The position numbers were made by a program, and so were the translations under genes. The notes under the pieces are model-generated. The model was not told where the DNA came from. It did not search any database and saw only the letters and a list, made by a program, of their open reading frames with translations. A stretch of 64,000 nucleotides of DNA from Pelomonas sp963422775 (GTDB lineage Bacteria; Pseudomonadota; Gammaproteobacteria; Burkholderiales; Burkholderiaceae_C), in assembly GCA_963422775.4 (NCBI GenBank), contig CAUJSJ030000096.1, positions 81,680 through 145,679 of the forward strand, given 5' to 3'. Below, piece by piece: positions 27,246 through 35,493 of this stretch. Each line of letters starts with the position of its first letter. Positions within the stretch are counted from its first letter, which is position 1.

Positions 27246-27956
27246 ATGAATCCAGTCACCCGACAAAAGCTGATGGGCGTCAGCACCGCCACGCTGTGCA
27301 CAGCGTTGTTCAAGCGCGGCCTGCGCGGACAGTTCATCCAGGACGTGCGCCCGCTCAACCCGGGTCTGCCCAACATGGTCGGGCCGGCCTACACGCTGCG
27401 CTACATGCCGGCCCGCGAGGACTTGAACGGCATCAGCGTCTTCAAGGACCGCGCCCATCCGCAGCGCAAGGCCGTCGAGGAGTGCCCGGAAGGCGCGGTG
27501 CTCGTCATCGACAGCCGCAAGGACGCGCGCGCGGCCTCGGCCGGCGGCATCCTCGTCGCCCGGCTGATGGTGCGCGGCGTGGCTGGCGTCGTGACGGACG
27601 GCGGCTTGCGCGACAGCCCGGACATCGCCAAATATCCCTTCCCCGCCTACCACCAGCGCCCCAGCGCGCCGACCAACCTGACGCTGCACCAGGCCATCGC
27701 CATCAACGAGCCCATCGGCTGCGGTGACGCGCCGGTGTTCCCGGGCGACGTGGTCGTCGGCGACGCCGAAGGCGTCATCGTCATCCCAGCCCATCTGGCC
27801 GACGAGATCGCGGACGAAGCGGTCGAGATGACGGTCTTCGAGGACTACGTGCAGGAGAAGGTGCTGGCCGGCCGCAGCGTGCTGGGCCTGTACCCGCCGA
27901 CCGATGCCGACGTGGCCGTGGACTTCGCGGCCTGGCGCCTGCTCAAGGGGCGCTGA
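27246..27956 (+). CDS. RraA-like protein, possible class II pyruvate aldolase (236 aa)
   Basis: Belongs to the RraA/HMG-CHA aldolase fold family. It carries the family core: a GGILVARLMVRG glycine loop, then about 20 residues on, GGLRDSPDI with the Arg-Asp pair and an acidic residue three positions later. That R-D-x2-D/E pattern is the one linked with metal-dependent retro-aldol activity in HMG/CHA aldolases, and is not needed for RNase E inhibition. It follows the dehydratase by 2 bases, so it may cleave a 2-keto-3-deoxypentonate to pyruvate and glycolaldehyde, but that substrate is inference. Its last 14 bases overlap the convergent SGNH hydrolase gene. Confidence 0.83.
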   Translation: MNPVTRQKLMGVSTATLCTALFKRGLRGQFIQDVRPLNPGLPNMVGPAYTLRYMPAREDLNGISVFKDRAHPQRKAVEECPEGAVLVIDSRKDARAASAGGILVARLMVRGVAGVVTDGGLRDSPDIAKYPFPAYHQRPSAPTNLTLHQAIAINEPIGCGDAPVFPGDVVVGDAEGVIVIPAHLADEIADEAVEMTVFEDYVQEKVLAGRSVLGLYPPTDADVAVDFAAWRLLKGR

Positions 27957-29250
27957 CTTTCGGGCAGCGACGGTCGAGAACCTCCAGCGGAAAGGCATCA
28001 GCCATCACGCGGTAGCCCGCCAGCGACGGATGCAGGCCGTCGTTGTCGACATCGGCGCGCAGATACGCCGGCCGCGCCGGATCGCGCATCAGCGCGTCGA
28101 AGTCCAGCAGCGCGTCGAAGCGGCCCGGCTCGCGCAGCCAGGCGTTCAGCGCCTGCCGGTCGGCCTCGTTCTCGGCCTGGGGCGCGTAGTAGCCGCTGCC
28201 CGAGTAGGGCATGACCGTCGAGCCGATCAGGCAGACGCCGCGCGCGCGCGCCCGCTGGGCGAGGTCTGTGAAGCCGGCCTTCAGTTCGGCGAGCAGCGCG
28301 GCGCGTGACTCGGGCGTCGTCGGGCGACCGCGGTGGCTGACGCCCAGGTCGTTGACGCCGATCTGCACGACGGCATGCGTGACGCCCGTACGGGCCAACA
28401 CGTCACGGTCGAAACGGGACACGAGGCTGGGGCCCAGCCCTTCGCGGAGCAGACGGCCACCGCCGATGCCGGTGTTGACGACAGACGCTTCCCGGCCTTG
28501 CGCGGCCAAGCGCAGGGACAGCGCATCGGTCCAGCGCTGGTAGCTGCCCGAGGGCACGCCGTAGCCGTCGGTGATGGAGTCGCCCGTGGCGACGAGCACC
28601 GGCAGCGGCTTGGCCCTGCGCACATCGACCGCCGCCAGATGCCACCAGCCTTCCTGCGCCACGGCATCGGGCCAGTCCGCCAGCCCGACGCGGTTGCCCG
28701 CCACCGCCCAGCTGCGGATGCGCGAGCCCGGGTGCACGCTGGCCTGGGACGGCCCGGCCTGCACATGCAACTGCACGGCCACATCGACCACCGGCAGCGC
28801 CGGCAAAGCCAGCTCGACGGGGTCGCTCCAGACCTCGGCATGCGCCGGCACGGCGATGTCGCGCCGGTCGGCAAAGCGCAGGGGCGTCAGCGTGGCCGCG
28901 TTCAGCGCCGGCTGCGGATCGAGCGCGCGCACCAGGGCCACGCTCGCCGCGCTGATGAGCAGCGGCACGTCACCAAAGAGATTGCTCACGCGCACGCGCA
29001 GCGCCTGGCCCGCGGCGCCGACGCGCACGATCTGGCGCAGGGTGACGTCGCGCATCGGCTGCCGCCAGGGCTGCGGCACGGGATTGGTGCTGGGCTGAGG
29101 CGCCGGCTGGGCCAGCATGGCGCCGCCCCAGGCCGCGGCCCAGGTGTCGCCCGGCGTGCCCCGAGGCGCCGAAGCGCAGCCCGCGAGTGCCAGGACCGCC
29201 ACCGCCAGCCACGCGAGGGAGCGCCGGCGGATGTTCAGGGTTGCGCTCAT
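27943..29250 (-). CDS. SGNH/GDSL-type esterase lipoprotein (435 aa)
   Basis: Lipoprotein signal with a lipobox LAGC at about residue 25, so probably anchored in the outer membrane. The SGNH blocks are all present: GDSITDGYG (serine), GIGGGRLL (glycine), IGVNDLG (asparagine) and DGLHPS (Asp/His). A region of about 190 residues before the GDSL block is beta-rich, as in related carbohydrate-esterase-like proteins. The family contains acetyl-xylan esterases as well as rhamnogalacturonan and lipid esterases. Its place at the end of a xylan-degrading locus suggests deacetylation of xylan, by context only. Confidence 0.85.
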   Translation of the reverse strand: MSATLNIRRRSLAWLAVAVLALAGCASAPRGTPGDTWAAAWGGAMLAQPAPQPSTNPVPQPWRQPMRDVTLRQIVRVGAAGQALRVRVSNLFGDVPLLISAASVALVRALDPQPALNAATLTPLRFADRRDIAVPAHAEVWSDPVELALPALPVVDVAVQLHVQAGPSQASVHPGSRIRSWAVAGNRVGLADWPDAVAQEGWWHLAAVDVRRAKPLPVLVATGDSITDGYGVPSGSYQRWTDALSLRLAAQGREASVVNTGIGGGRLLREGLGPSLVSRFDRDVLARTGVTHAVVQIGVNDLGVSHRGRPTTPESRAALLAELKAGFTDLAQRARARGVCLIGSTVMPYSGSGYYAPQAENEADRQALNAWLREPGRFDALLDFDALMRDPARPAYLRADVDNDGLHPSLAGYRVMADAFPLEVLDRRCPKVSAP

Positions 29251-29313
29251 CAGCTTGCGATCTCGTCAGTGGCGGATCGCGAAATGATAGCGCAACCATC
29301 CGGTCGCTTCTTG

Positions 29314-31173
29314 CTATTCGACCGTGACGCTCTTGGCCAGATTGCGGGGCTTGTCGACGTCCGTGCCGCGCGCGCAGGCCGTGTGATACGCCAGCAGCTG
29401 CAGCGGCACGACGTGCAGGATGGGGCTGAGCGCGCCGTAATGCTCCGGCATGCGGATGACGTGCAGGCCGGCCTCGCTCTCGATGGCCGTGTCGCCGTCG
29501 GCGAACACATAGAGCTGGCCGCCGCGGGCACGGACTTCCTGCATGTTGCTCTTGAGCTTTTCCAGCAGCGCATCGTTGGGCGCCACGGTCACCACCGGCA
29601 TTTCGGCCGTCACCAGCGCGAGCGGCCCGTGCTTCAACTCACCGGCCGGGTAGGCCTCGGCGTGGATGTAGCTGATTTCCTTGAGCTTGAGCGCGCCTTC
29701 CAGCGCGATCGGGTAGTGCAGGCCGCGGCCGAGGAAGAGGGCGTTTTCCTTGCGGGCGAATTCCTCGCTCCAGGCGATGACCTGCGGCTCCAGCGCCAGC
29801 ACGGCCTGCACGGCCACCGGCAGGTGGCGCAGGTCCTTCAGGTGGCGGGCTTCGTCTTCCTCGCTGAGGTGGCCGCGCGTCTGCGCCAGCGCCAGCGTGA
29901 GCAGGAACAGGCCGACGAGCTGGGTCGTGAAGGCCTTGGTGGAGGCGACGCCGATCTCGGCGCCGGCGCGCGTGATGTAGGCCAGCTCGCACTCGCGCAC
30001 CATGGCGCTGGTGGAGACGTTGCAGATGGTCAGCGTGTGCTTCATGCCCAGCGACCGGGCGTGCTTGAGCGCGGCGATGGTGTCGGCCGTCTCGCCGCTC
30101 TGGCTGATCGTCACGACCAGCGTGCGCGGGTCGGGCACGCTGTCGCGGTAGCGGTACTCGCTGGCGATCTCCACCGAGGTCGGGATCTTGGCGATGCTCT
30201 CCAGCCAGTACTTGGCCGTGGAGCCCGAGTAGTAGCTGGTGCCGCAAGCCAGGATGAGGACCTTGTCCACCTCCTTGAAGATGCGGTAGGCGCCGTCGCC
30301 GAAGAGTTCGGGGCTGATGCCGCTCACCGCGTCCAGCGTGTTGGCGATGGCCACCGGCTGCTCGAAGATTTCCTTCTGCATGTAGTGGCGGTAGGGGCCC
30401 AGCTCGGCGGCGCCGCTGTGGGCGTGCACGGTCTTGACCTCGCGCTCGACGGCCACGTAGCGGCCGGACTTGGTGTCGAGCTGGCTCAGCCAGTAGCGGC
30501 CCAGCTGCAGGTCGACGACGTCACCCTCTTCCAGGTAGACGATCTGGTCGGTCACGCCGGCCAGGGCCATGGCGTCGGAGGCGACGAAGTTCTCCTGCTC
30601 GCCCACGCCCAGCACCAGCGGCGAACCCTCGCGAGCGGCCACCACGCGGTGCGGCTCGTCGCGGCAGAACACGGCCACCGCGTAGGCGCCCTTCAGGCGC
30701 GGCAGAGCCTGCTGCACGGCGTCCAGCAGGTCGCCGCTGTAAAGATGGTCGATCAGGTGGGCGATGACCTCGGTGTCGGTCTGGCTCGTGAACTGGTAGC
30801 CACGCGCCTTCAGCTCGGCCCGCAGTTCGTCGTGGTTCTCGATGATGCCGTTGTGCACCAGTGCGATGCGGCCGATGCTGTCGGCCGACGCGTTCGGGCC
30901 GGTCGAGAAATGCGGGTGGGCGTTGTGCACGGCCGGTGCGCCGTGCGTGGCCCAGCGGGTGTGGGCAATGCCGGTACCGGCGGAAATGCCGTCCTGGTCG
31001 GCCTGCTGCTGCAGTTCGGCCACGCGCGAGGTGCTGCGGGCCCGCTTCAAGCCGCCGTCCTGGTGCACGGCGACACCACAGGAGTCATAGCCGCGGTATT
31101 CGAGGCGCTTCAGGCCTTCGACGAGGATGGGAACGATATTGCGCTGACTGACCGCGCCGACGATGCCGCACAT
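29314..31173 (-). CDS. glmS: glutamine-fructose-6-phosphate aminotransferase (isomerizing)
   Basis: Makes glucosamine 6-phosphate from fructose 6-phosphate and glutamine, the entry to cell-wall amino sugars. The mature N-terminal cysteine follows the initiator (MCGIVGAV), with the glutaminase motifs RWATHG and HNGIIENH, then two SIS domains (GTSYYSGSTAKYW and ISQSGETADT). The C-terminal catalytic tail ends DKPRNLAKSVTVE as in other GlmS. Length (619) is normal. Transcribed away from the Lrp/AsnC gene. I found no GlmS ribozyme, as expected outside Gram-positives. Confidence 0.97.
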   Translation of the reverse strand: MCGIVGAVSQRNIVPILVEGLKRLEYRGYDSCGVAVHQDGGLKRARSTSRVAELQQQADQDGISAGTGIAHTRWATHGAPAVHNAHPHFSTGPNASADSIGRIALVHNGIIENHDELRAELKARGYQFTSQTDTEVIAHLIDHLYSGDLLDAVQQALPRLKGAYAVAVFCRDEPHRVVAAREGSPLVLGVGEQENFVASDAMALAGVTDQIVYLEEGDVVDLQLGRYWLSQLDTKSGRYVAVEREVKTVHAHSGAAELGPYRHYMQKEIFEQPVAIANTLDAVSGISPELFGDGAYRIFKEVDKVLILACGTSYYSGSTAKYWLESIAKIPTSVEIASEYRYRDSVPDPRTLVVTISQSGETADTIAALKHARSLGMKHTLTICNVSTSAMVRECELAYITRAGAEIGVASTKAFTTQLVGLFLLTLALAQTRGHLSEEDEARHLKDLRHLPVAVQAVLALEPQVIAWSEEFARKENALFLGRGLHYPIALEGALKLKEISYIHAEAYPAGELKHGPLALVTAEMPVVTVAPNDALLEKLKSNMQEVRARGGQLYVFADGDTAIESEAGLHVIRMPEHYGALSPILHVVPLQLLAYHTACARGTDVDKPRNLAKSVTVE

Positions 31174-31239
31174 GGATGAGCTCTCCGTTTGAGGAATGGC
31201 CGCATCCTAAGTAAGCCGCCGCGGCGGATGCGTGCAAAA

Positions 31240-31255
31240 TTCACCGCCTTGTGAA
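31240..31255. promoter_or_regulatory. inverted repeat in the glmS/lrp divergent spacer
   Basis: TTCAC (31240-31244) and GTGAA (31251-31255) flank six bases in an AT-rich stretch. It lies about 50 bases before the AsnC-type gene and could be its autoregulatory site or a control site for glmS. Also nearby is a perfect 12-base palindrome CCGCCGCGGCGG at 31218-31229. Confidence 0.3.
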
Positions 31256-31305
31256 CGAAAATTTCCGCGATCATAGGGCGTGAAATTTACTTTCAAATTC
31301 AAGCG

Positions 31306-31788
31306 ATGAATGAGCAATTTGACGCCATTGATCTGAGGCTGCTGGATGCCCTGCAGAGTGACGCGGCCCTGAGCAACCAAGATCTGGCCGCCCGTGTCGC
31401 CGTGTCGCCCGCCACCTGCCTGCGGCGCGTGAAGCGGCTGGTGGACACCGGCGTCATCGAGCGCCGCGTGGCCATCCTGTCGCCCGACAAGCTGGGGGCC
31501 GGCCTGCAGGCGCTGCTGGAAATCACGCTGGACCGCCAGGGCGCCGAGCATCTGGATGCCTTCGAAGCCCGCGCCGTGCAGGAGGCCGCCGTGCAGCAGT
31601 GCTGGCGCGTGTCTCCAGGGCCGGATTTCGTGCTCGTCGTGCAGGTGGCCGACATGCCGGCCTATCACGCCCTCACCCAGCGCCTGCTGACCCAGGACGC
31701 GAACGTGCGCAACATCAAGGCCTTCTTCAGCGTGAAGCGGGCCAAGTTCGACACGCGGATCGGGCTGCCCCCCCTAACTCATAGCTGA
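31306..31788 (+). CDS. Lrp/AsnC-family transcriptional regulator (160 aa)
   Basis: An N-terminal helix-turn-helix (DLRLLDALQSDAALSNQDLA, then VSPATCLRRVKRL) is followed by the RAM ligand-binding domain, and the protein is of family length. Such proteins form octamers that respond to amino acids. It is divergent from glmS across 132 AT-rich bases that contain a possible operator. The regulated genes are not evident; autoregulation is common in the family. Confidence 0.93.
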   Translation: MNEQFDAIDLRLLDALQSDAALSNQDLAARVAVSPATCLRRVKRLVDTGVIERRVAILSPDKLGAGLQALLEITLDRQGAEHLDAFEARAVQEAAVQQCWRVSPGPDFVLVVQVADMPAYHALTQRLLTQDANVRNIKAFFSVKRAKFDTRIGLPPLTHS

Positions 31789-31864
31789 TCCCCTCGACTC
31801 CGGGGGCAAGAACCAGGCCTGGCACCTACAGAATCCGGGCTCCTCGCCCACGACCGGAGCTTTC

Positions 31865-32935
31865 ATGCCGTCCCGCAAGTCATTTCGTCCTGCTGCGCTC
31901 ACGCTGGCCCTCGGCCTCGTCGGCCTGGCCCCCAGTGCGCAGGCACTGAGCATCGTGCTCAAAGACGTCAGCAACACGCCGATGAGTGCCCTCCAGTTGT
32001 CGGCCTTCCAGACGGCTGCCAACTACTGGTCGAGCAAGCTCACCGACAACGTCACCGTCTACGTCGACATCGCCTTCAACGACCTCGGCGCGGGCATCCT
32101 GGGTTCGACGGGCTCCAACGTCACGACGATCGACTACAGCACGCTGCGCAGCCGCCTTGTCAGCGATGCGAAGGGCGCCACCGACGCCAGTGCCGTTGCC
32201 AACCTGCAGGCCGGCTCGGCGCTGAGCTTCTATGCCACGCAAGGCGACCTGAGCACGCACTTGGACAACGACGGCTCGACGAACAATCGGTTGCTCGGCA
32301 TCAACACGGCCAACTACAAGGCCTTGGGCCTGAATCCCGGCACGAACGCCGGCAACCCGGACGCCAGCATCGCGTTCGCCAACGCCTACGCCGGCGATTT
32401 CGCGTTCAGCCGCGTCAACGGCCAGGTGCCTGCGAACAAGATCGACTTCATCACCGTCGCCGAGCACGAGATCGGCCACGCGCTCGGCTTCGTTTCGGGC
32501 GTGGACGACATCGACTACTGCGTGAGCCATGCGCCGCAGTGCGGGCTGTCCGGCGCACCCAACGAATTCGAAGACCTCGCGTGGTACTTTCCGTTGGACC
32601 TGTTCCGCTACTCGGCCGCCGGCAAGCTGGACGTGACCTTGGGCGGTTCGCCGTATTTCTCCGTGAACGGCGGCGCGACGTCCATCCAGCCCTTCTCCAC
32701 CGGCGACGAGCATGGCAACGGCTGGCAGGCCAGCCATTTCGGCACCAACGTCATCACGCTGATGCGCCCCTTCGTGGGCAACGGCCAGTCGTATGACGCG
32801 ACGACCAGCGACCTGATGGCCTTCGACGCCATCGGCTGGGACCTGGCCACGGCCGTGCCCGAGCCTGGCCAGTACGCGCTGCTGCTTGGTGGCTTGGCCG
32901 CGATTGGCCTGGTGCGCCGCCGCAAGCTGAGCTGA
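31865..32935 (+). CDS. secreted zinc metalloprotease with PEP-CTERM anchor (356 aa)
   Basis: Signal peptide ending near AQA, a zinc-binding HEIGH motif at His201-His205 in the context EHEIGHALGFVSGVD, and a C-terminal PEP-CTERM sorting signal (AVPEPGQ, hydrophobic helix, RRRK). The layout matches a PEP-CTERM-associated metalloprotease family (NF038122-like). The strict metzincin third histidine is absent: the residue at that place is Ser211, so another ligand, perhaps Asp214, may serve. Exosortase processing would place it at the cell surface. It converges with a trypsin-like PEP-CTERM protease across a shared terminator. Confidence 0.87.
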   Translation: MPSRKSFRPAALTLALGLVGLAPSAQALSIVLKDVSNTPMSALQLSAFQTAANYWSSKLTDNVTVYVDIAFNDLGAGILGSTGSNVTTIDYSTLRSRLVSDAKGATDASAVANLQAGSALSFYATQGDLSTHLDNDGSTNNRLLGINTANYKALGLNPGTNAGNPDASIAFANAYAGDFAFSRVNGQVPANKIDFITVAEHEIGHALGFVSGVDDIDYCVSHAPQCGLSGAPNEFEDLAWYFPLDLFRYSAAGKLDVTLGGSPYFSVNGGATSIQPFSTGDEHGNGWQASHFGTNVITLMRPFVGNGQSYDATTSDLMAFDAIGWDLATAVPEPGQYALLLGGLAAIGLVRRRKLS

Positions 32936-32955
32936 AGCCTGACCGGATGAAACGA

Positions 32956-32979
32956 AAAAGCGGCCCTCGGGCCGCTTTT
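32956..32979. terminator. bidirectional rho-independent terminator
   Basis: AAAAGCGGCCC and GGGCCGCTTTT form an 11-bp perfect stem around two bases, with A and T runs at either end, so it can stop transcription from both convergent protease genes. Confidence 0.85.
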
Positions 32980-33000
32980 GTCATTGCGAGACCGAAAGCC

Positions 33001-34155
33001 TCAGGCGCGGCGGCGGCGGGCGATGCCGGCGACGAGCCCCAGGCCGACCAGCATCAGCGCGTAGGTTTCGGGTTCGGGCACGGGCACGGCGGGGTTGACC
33101 ACCGAGTTGATCCAGGCGACCTGGTCGAACACGGCCGTGGAGCCGGACAGGTCGCCATAGCTGCTGGAGTTGCTGCGCTTGGTATCGCAGCCGGTCAGGC
33201 CCGCGAAGTCGCAGGCGCCCGTGCCGTCCGTCTGGTTGCCCTGCCAGCCCCAGGAATGCACGGCGCTCAGCAGCCACTTGCCCGAAGCCGCATCCCAGAC
33301 GAAGTCGCCACCGCCCGAATCACCGCCGGCGATCAGCGCCTCGTTGGCGCCCAGGCCCGTGCCGCTGGTCCAGGCATTGCCCGAAACACCTGCGATACGA
33401 CCCAGCGTGTTGTTGGCCGCGGCACCGTTGGCGTTGTCGAAGTCCACCATGTAAGTGGTGCCGGTGTAGTAGCTCGCGTCATAGCCCCAGCCCGAAACGA
33501 TGCCGTTCATGGCCTGGTTGAAGACCTTGCTGGTGACGTCGAAGGTGTTGTAGCCATAGTGGCCGTAGTTGCCATCAGCCCAGCTCGGCGAACCGTTGGC
33601 CGTGGCGATGCCCGAAGTGCCGTAGCCGGCCATCAGGTGCGTCTTGCCGACGTCGTTGGTCGAGCTGAGCGCGTAGCCCTGGATGTTGGTGACCGGTGCG
33701 CTGAGCTTCAGGATGGCGAGGTCCGAGCCAGCGTCGGCGGAGTTGTCGAAGCCCTGCCATAGCGGATGCAGCGTCGCATTGCCCTGCGACACCGTGCGCG
33801 TGACGGTGGCCGTGCCGTTGTAGAAGCCGAACATCACCGTCATGTTGCCGACGAAGTCGTCGCCGCAATGGCCGGCCGTCAGCACGTATGCGCCGCCTTG
33901 CAGCAGCGAGCCCGAGCAGGCATAGGTGCCACCGTCGGCGGCCGTGAATTCAAGCAGGGCCACGCCATCGAGGGCGGCAACACCGTTGAACAGCTGCCCA
34001 GGCGCAAAGCGCCAGTTCGACGGCGCGCTGGTGTTGCCCGTCGTTGGCGTCAGGGCGCCGATATCGGCCCCGATGAAATTGGAAGCATCGGCCATGGCGG
34101 CTTGCGCCAACACGAGTGCCGCGGACAGCGCGCTGAATTTGAGGATGGACTTCAT
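33001..34155 (-). CDS. secreted trypsin-like serine protease with PEP-CTERM anchor (384 aa)
   Basis: Signal peptide ending near QAAMA, then a chymotrypsin-fold domain with all three catalytic residues: His in VLTAGHC, Asp in SDLAILKL and Ser in GGDSGGG. A low-complexity linker leads to the PEP-CTERM signal (PVPEPETY, hydrophobic helix, RRRR). The start at 34155 gives a clean signal peptide; in-frame ATGs at 34173 and further up only extend it. It converges with the zinc metalloprotease that carries the same sorting tag. Substrate unknown. Confidence 0.88.
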   Translation of the reverse strand: MKSILKFSALSAALVLAQAAMADASNFIGADIGALTPTTGNTSAPSNWRFAPGQLFNGVAALDGVALLEFTAADGGTYACSGSLLQGGAYVLTAGHCGDDFVGNMTVMFGFYNGTATVTRTVSQGNATLHPLWQGFDNSADAGSDLAILKLSAPVTNIQGYALSSTNDVGKTHLMAGYGTSGIATANGSPSWADGNYGHYGYNTFDVTSKVFNQAMNGIVSGWGYDASYYTGTTYMVDFDNANGAAANNTLGRIAGVSGNAWTSGTGLGANEALIAGGDSGGGDFVWDAASGKWLLSAVHSWGWQGNQTDGTGACDFAGLTGCDTKRSNSSSYGDLSGSTAVFDQVAWINSVVNPAVPVPEPETYALMLVGLGLVAGIARRRRA

Positions 34156-34311
34156 TGGTTGCTCGGACTTCATGGAGTTGGAACGCAGCCTCCCTCGGCC
34201 GCAAGGGCTCGATGCTGGCATGAAGTCATTGCGGCCCCAGGGCTCGGCGCCCCGGCTTCACGGGGGCAGGATTCCCCTGAGTGGCAAGTGCGGCGCGCCG
34301 CGCTAGCGCGC

Positions 34312-35493
34312 TCAGCGCCGCAGGATCCCCAGCCCCTTCAGGTAGTCCCCTTCCGGAAAACGCACCGTCTGCGGATGGTCCGCCGCCGCCGCCAGGCGCT
34401 CGACGATGTAGCCGTCCACGCCCGCGTCCAGGCCCGCGCCGGCGACGATCTTGTGGAAGAGGTCGGGCGAGATGCCGCCCGAGCAGGAGAAGGTGTAGAG
34501 CAGGCCGCCCTCGTTGAGCAGCATGAAGGCCAGGCGGTTGATGTCCTTGTAGGCGCGCGCGGCTCGTTCAGCGTGGGCCACCGTGGGCGCGAACTTCGGC
34601 GGGTCGAGGACGATGGCGTCGAAGCGGCGACCTTCGGCCAGGCAGCGGCGCAACGTGGCGTTGACGTCGGCGTCCCAGGCCTCGTGGCGGCTGGCATCGA
34701 AGCCGTTCAGTGCGACGTGGGCCTTGGCGCGTTCCAGCGCGGGGCCGGACGAGTCCACGCTGATGACCTGGCTCGCGCCACCTGCCAGCGCCGCGACCGA
34801 AAAGCCACCGGTGTAGCTGAAGCAGTTCAGCACGCTCTTCACGCCGTACTGCTTCACCGCGTCGGCAAAGCGGCGGCGGCTGTCGCGCTGGTCGAGGTAG
34901 TAGCCGGTCTTGTGGCCCTCGGCCACATCCAGCGTCAGCTGCCAGTCGTGCTCGCGGATGGTGACCGCCGTCTCGCCCTCGCCACACAGCCAACCGGTCT
35001 GGGCGGGCAGGCCCTCCCACTCGCGGGACTGGGCGTCGGAGCGTTCGTACAACCGCGTGAGGCCGGTGGCGGCCAGCAGGGCATCGGCTATGCCCGCCTT
35101 CCAGCGCTCGGGGCCGGCGCTGCCGAACTGGGCCACCAGCGTGTCGCCATAGCGGTCGACGATGAGCCCGGGCAGGCCGTCGGCCTCGCCGTGGATGAGC
35201 CGAAGCGCATCCGACGCGATGGCCAGCCGCGAACGCATCGCAATGGCCTGCTCGATGCGCCGCCTGAAGAAGGCCGCGTCGATGCGTTCGGCCTCGTCGA
35301 AGCTCCAGGCGCGCAGGCGGATCTGCGAGGCCGGGCTGAAGGCCGCCCAGGCGAGGAACTGCCCGTCGGCCGACTCCACGCGCACCGTCTCGCCCGGGTC
35401 GCCGCCGCCGCGGGCGACGGAACTCTCGAACACCCAGGGGTGGCGCTTGACGAGCGAGCGCTCCTTGCCGGGCCTCAGCGTAATTTTCTTCAT
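34312..35493 (-). CDS. rlmI: class I SAM-dependent rRNA methyltransferase, RlmI type (393 aa)
   Basis: Probable 23S rRNA m5C1962 methyltransferase. It begins with a PUA-like RNA-binding domain (LRPGKERSLVKRHPWVFES), then a SAM motif VLNCFSYTGGFSVAA, the DPPKFA motif and the SCSGG catalytic cysteine motif near the C-terminus. Length is typical. The start at 35493 overlaps the stop of the preceding outer-membrane-protein gene as ATGA; the longer open frame upstream is antiphase to that gene. Last gene of a chain of overlapping genes that begins at dapF. Confidence 0.92.
   Translation of the reverse strand: MKKITLRPGKERSLVKRHPWVFESSVARGGGDPGETVRVESADGQFLAWAAFSPASQIRLRAWSFDEAERIDAAFFRRRIEQAIAMRSRLAIASDALRLIHGEADGLPGLIVDRYGDTLVAQFGSAGPERWKAGIADALLAATGLTRLYERSDAQSREWEGLPAQTGWLCGEGETAVTIREHDWQLTLDVAEGHKTGYYLDQRDSRRRFADAVKQYGVKSVLNCFSYTGGFSVAALAGGASQVISVDSSGPALERAKAHVALNGFDASRHEAWDADVNATLRRCLAEGRRFDAIVLDPPKFAPTVAHAERAARAYKDINRLAFMLLNEGGLLYTFSCSGGISPDLFHKIVAGAGLDAGVDGYIVERLAAAADHPQTVRFPEGDYLKGLGILRR

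Noticed and set aside
28333..31179. A 948-codon plus-strand frame across the SGNH and glmS genes
   Set aside because: It is antisense to two well-supported genes and has no recognisable domain.
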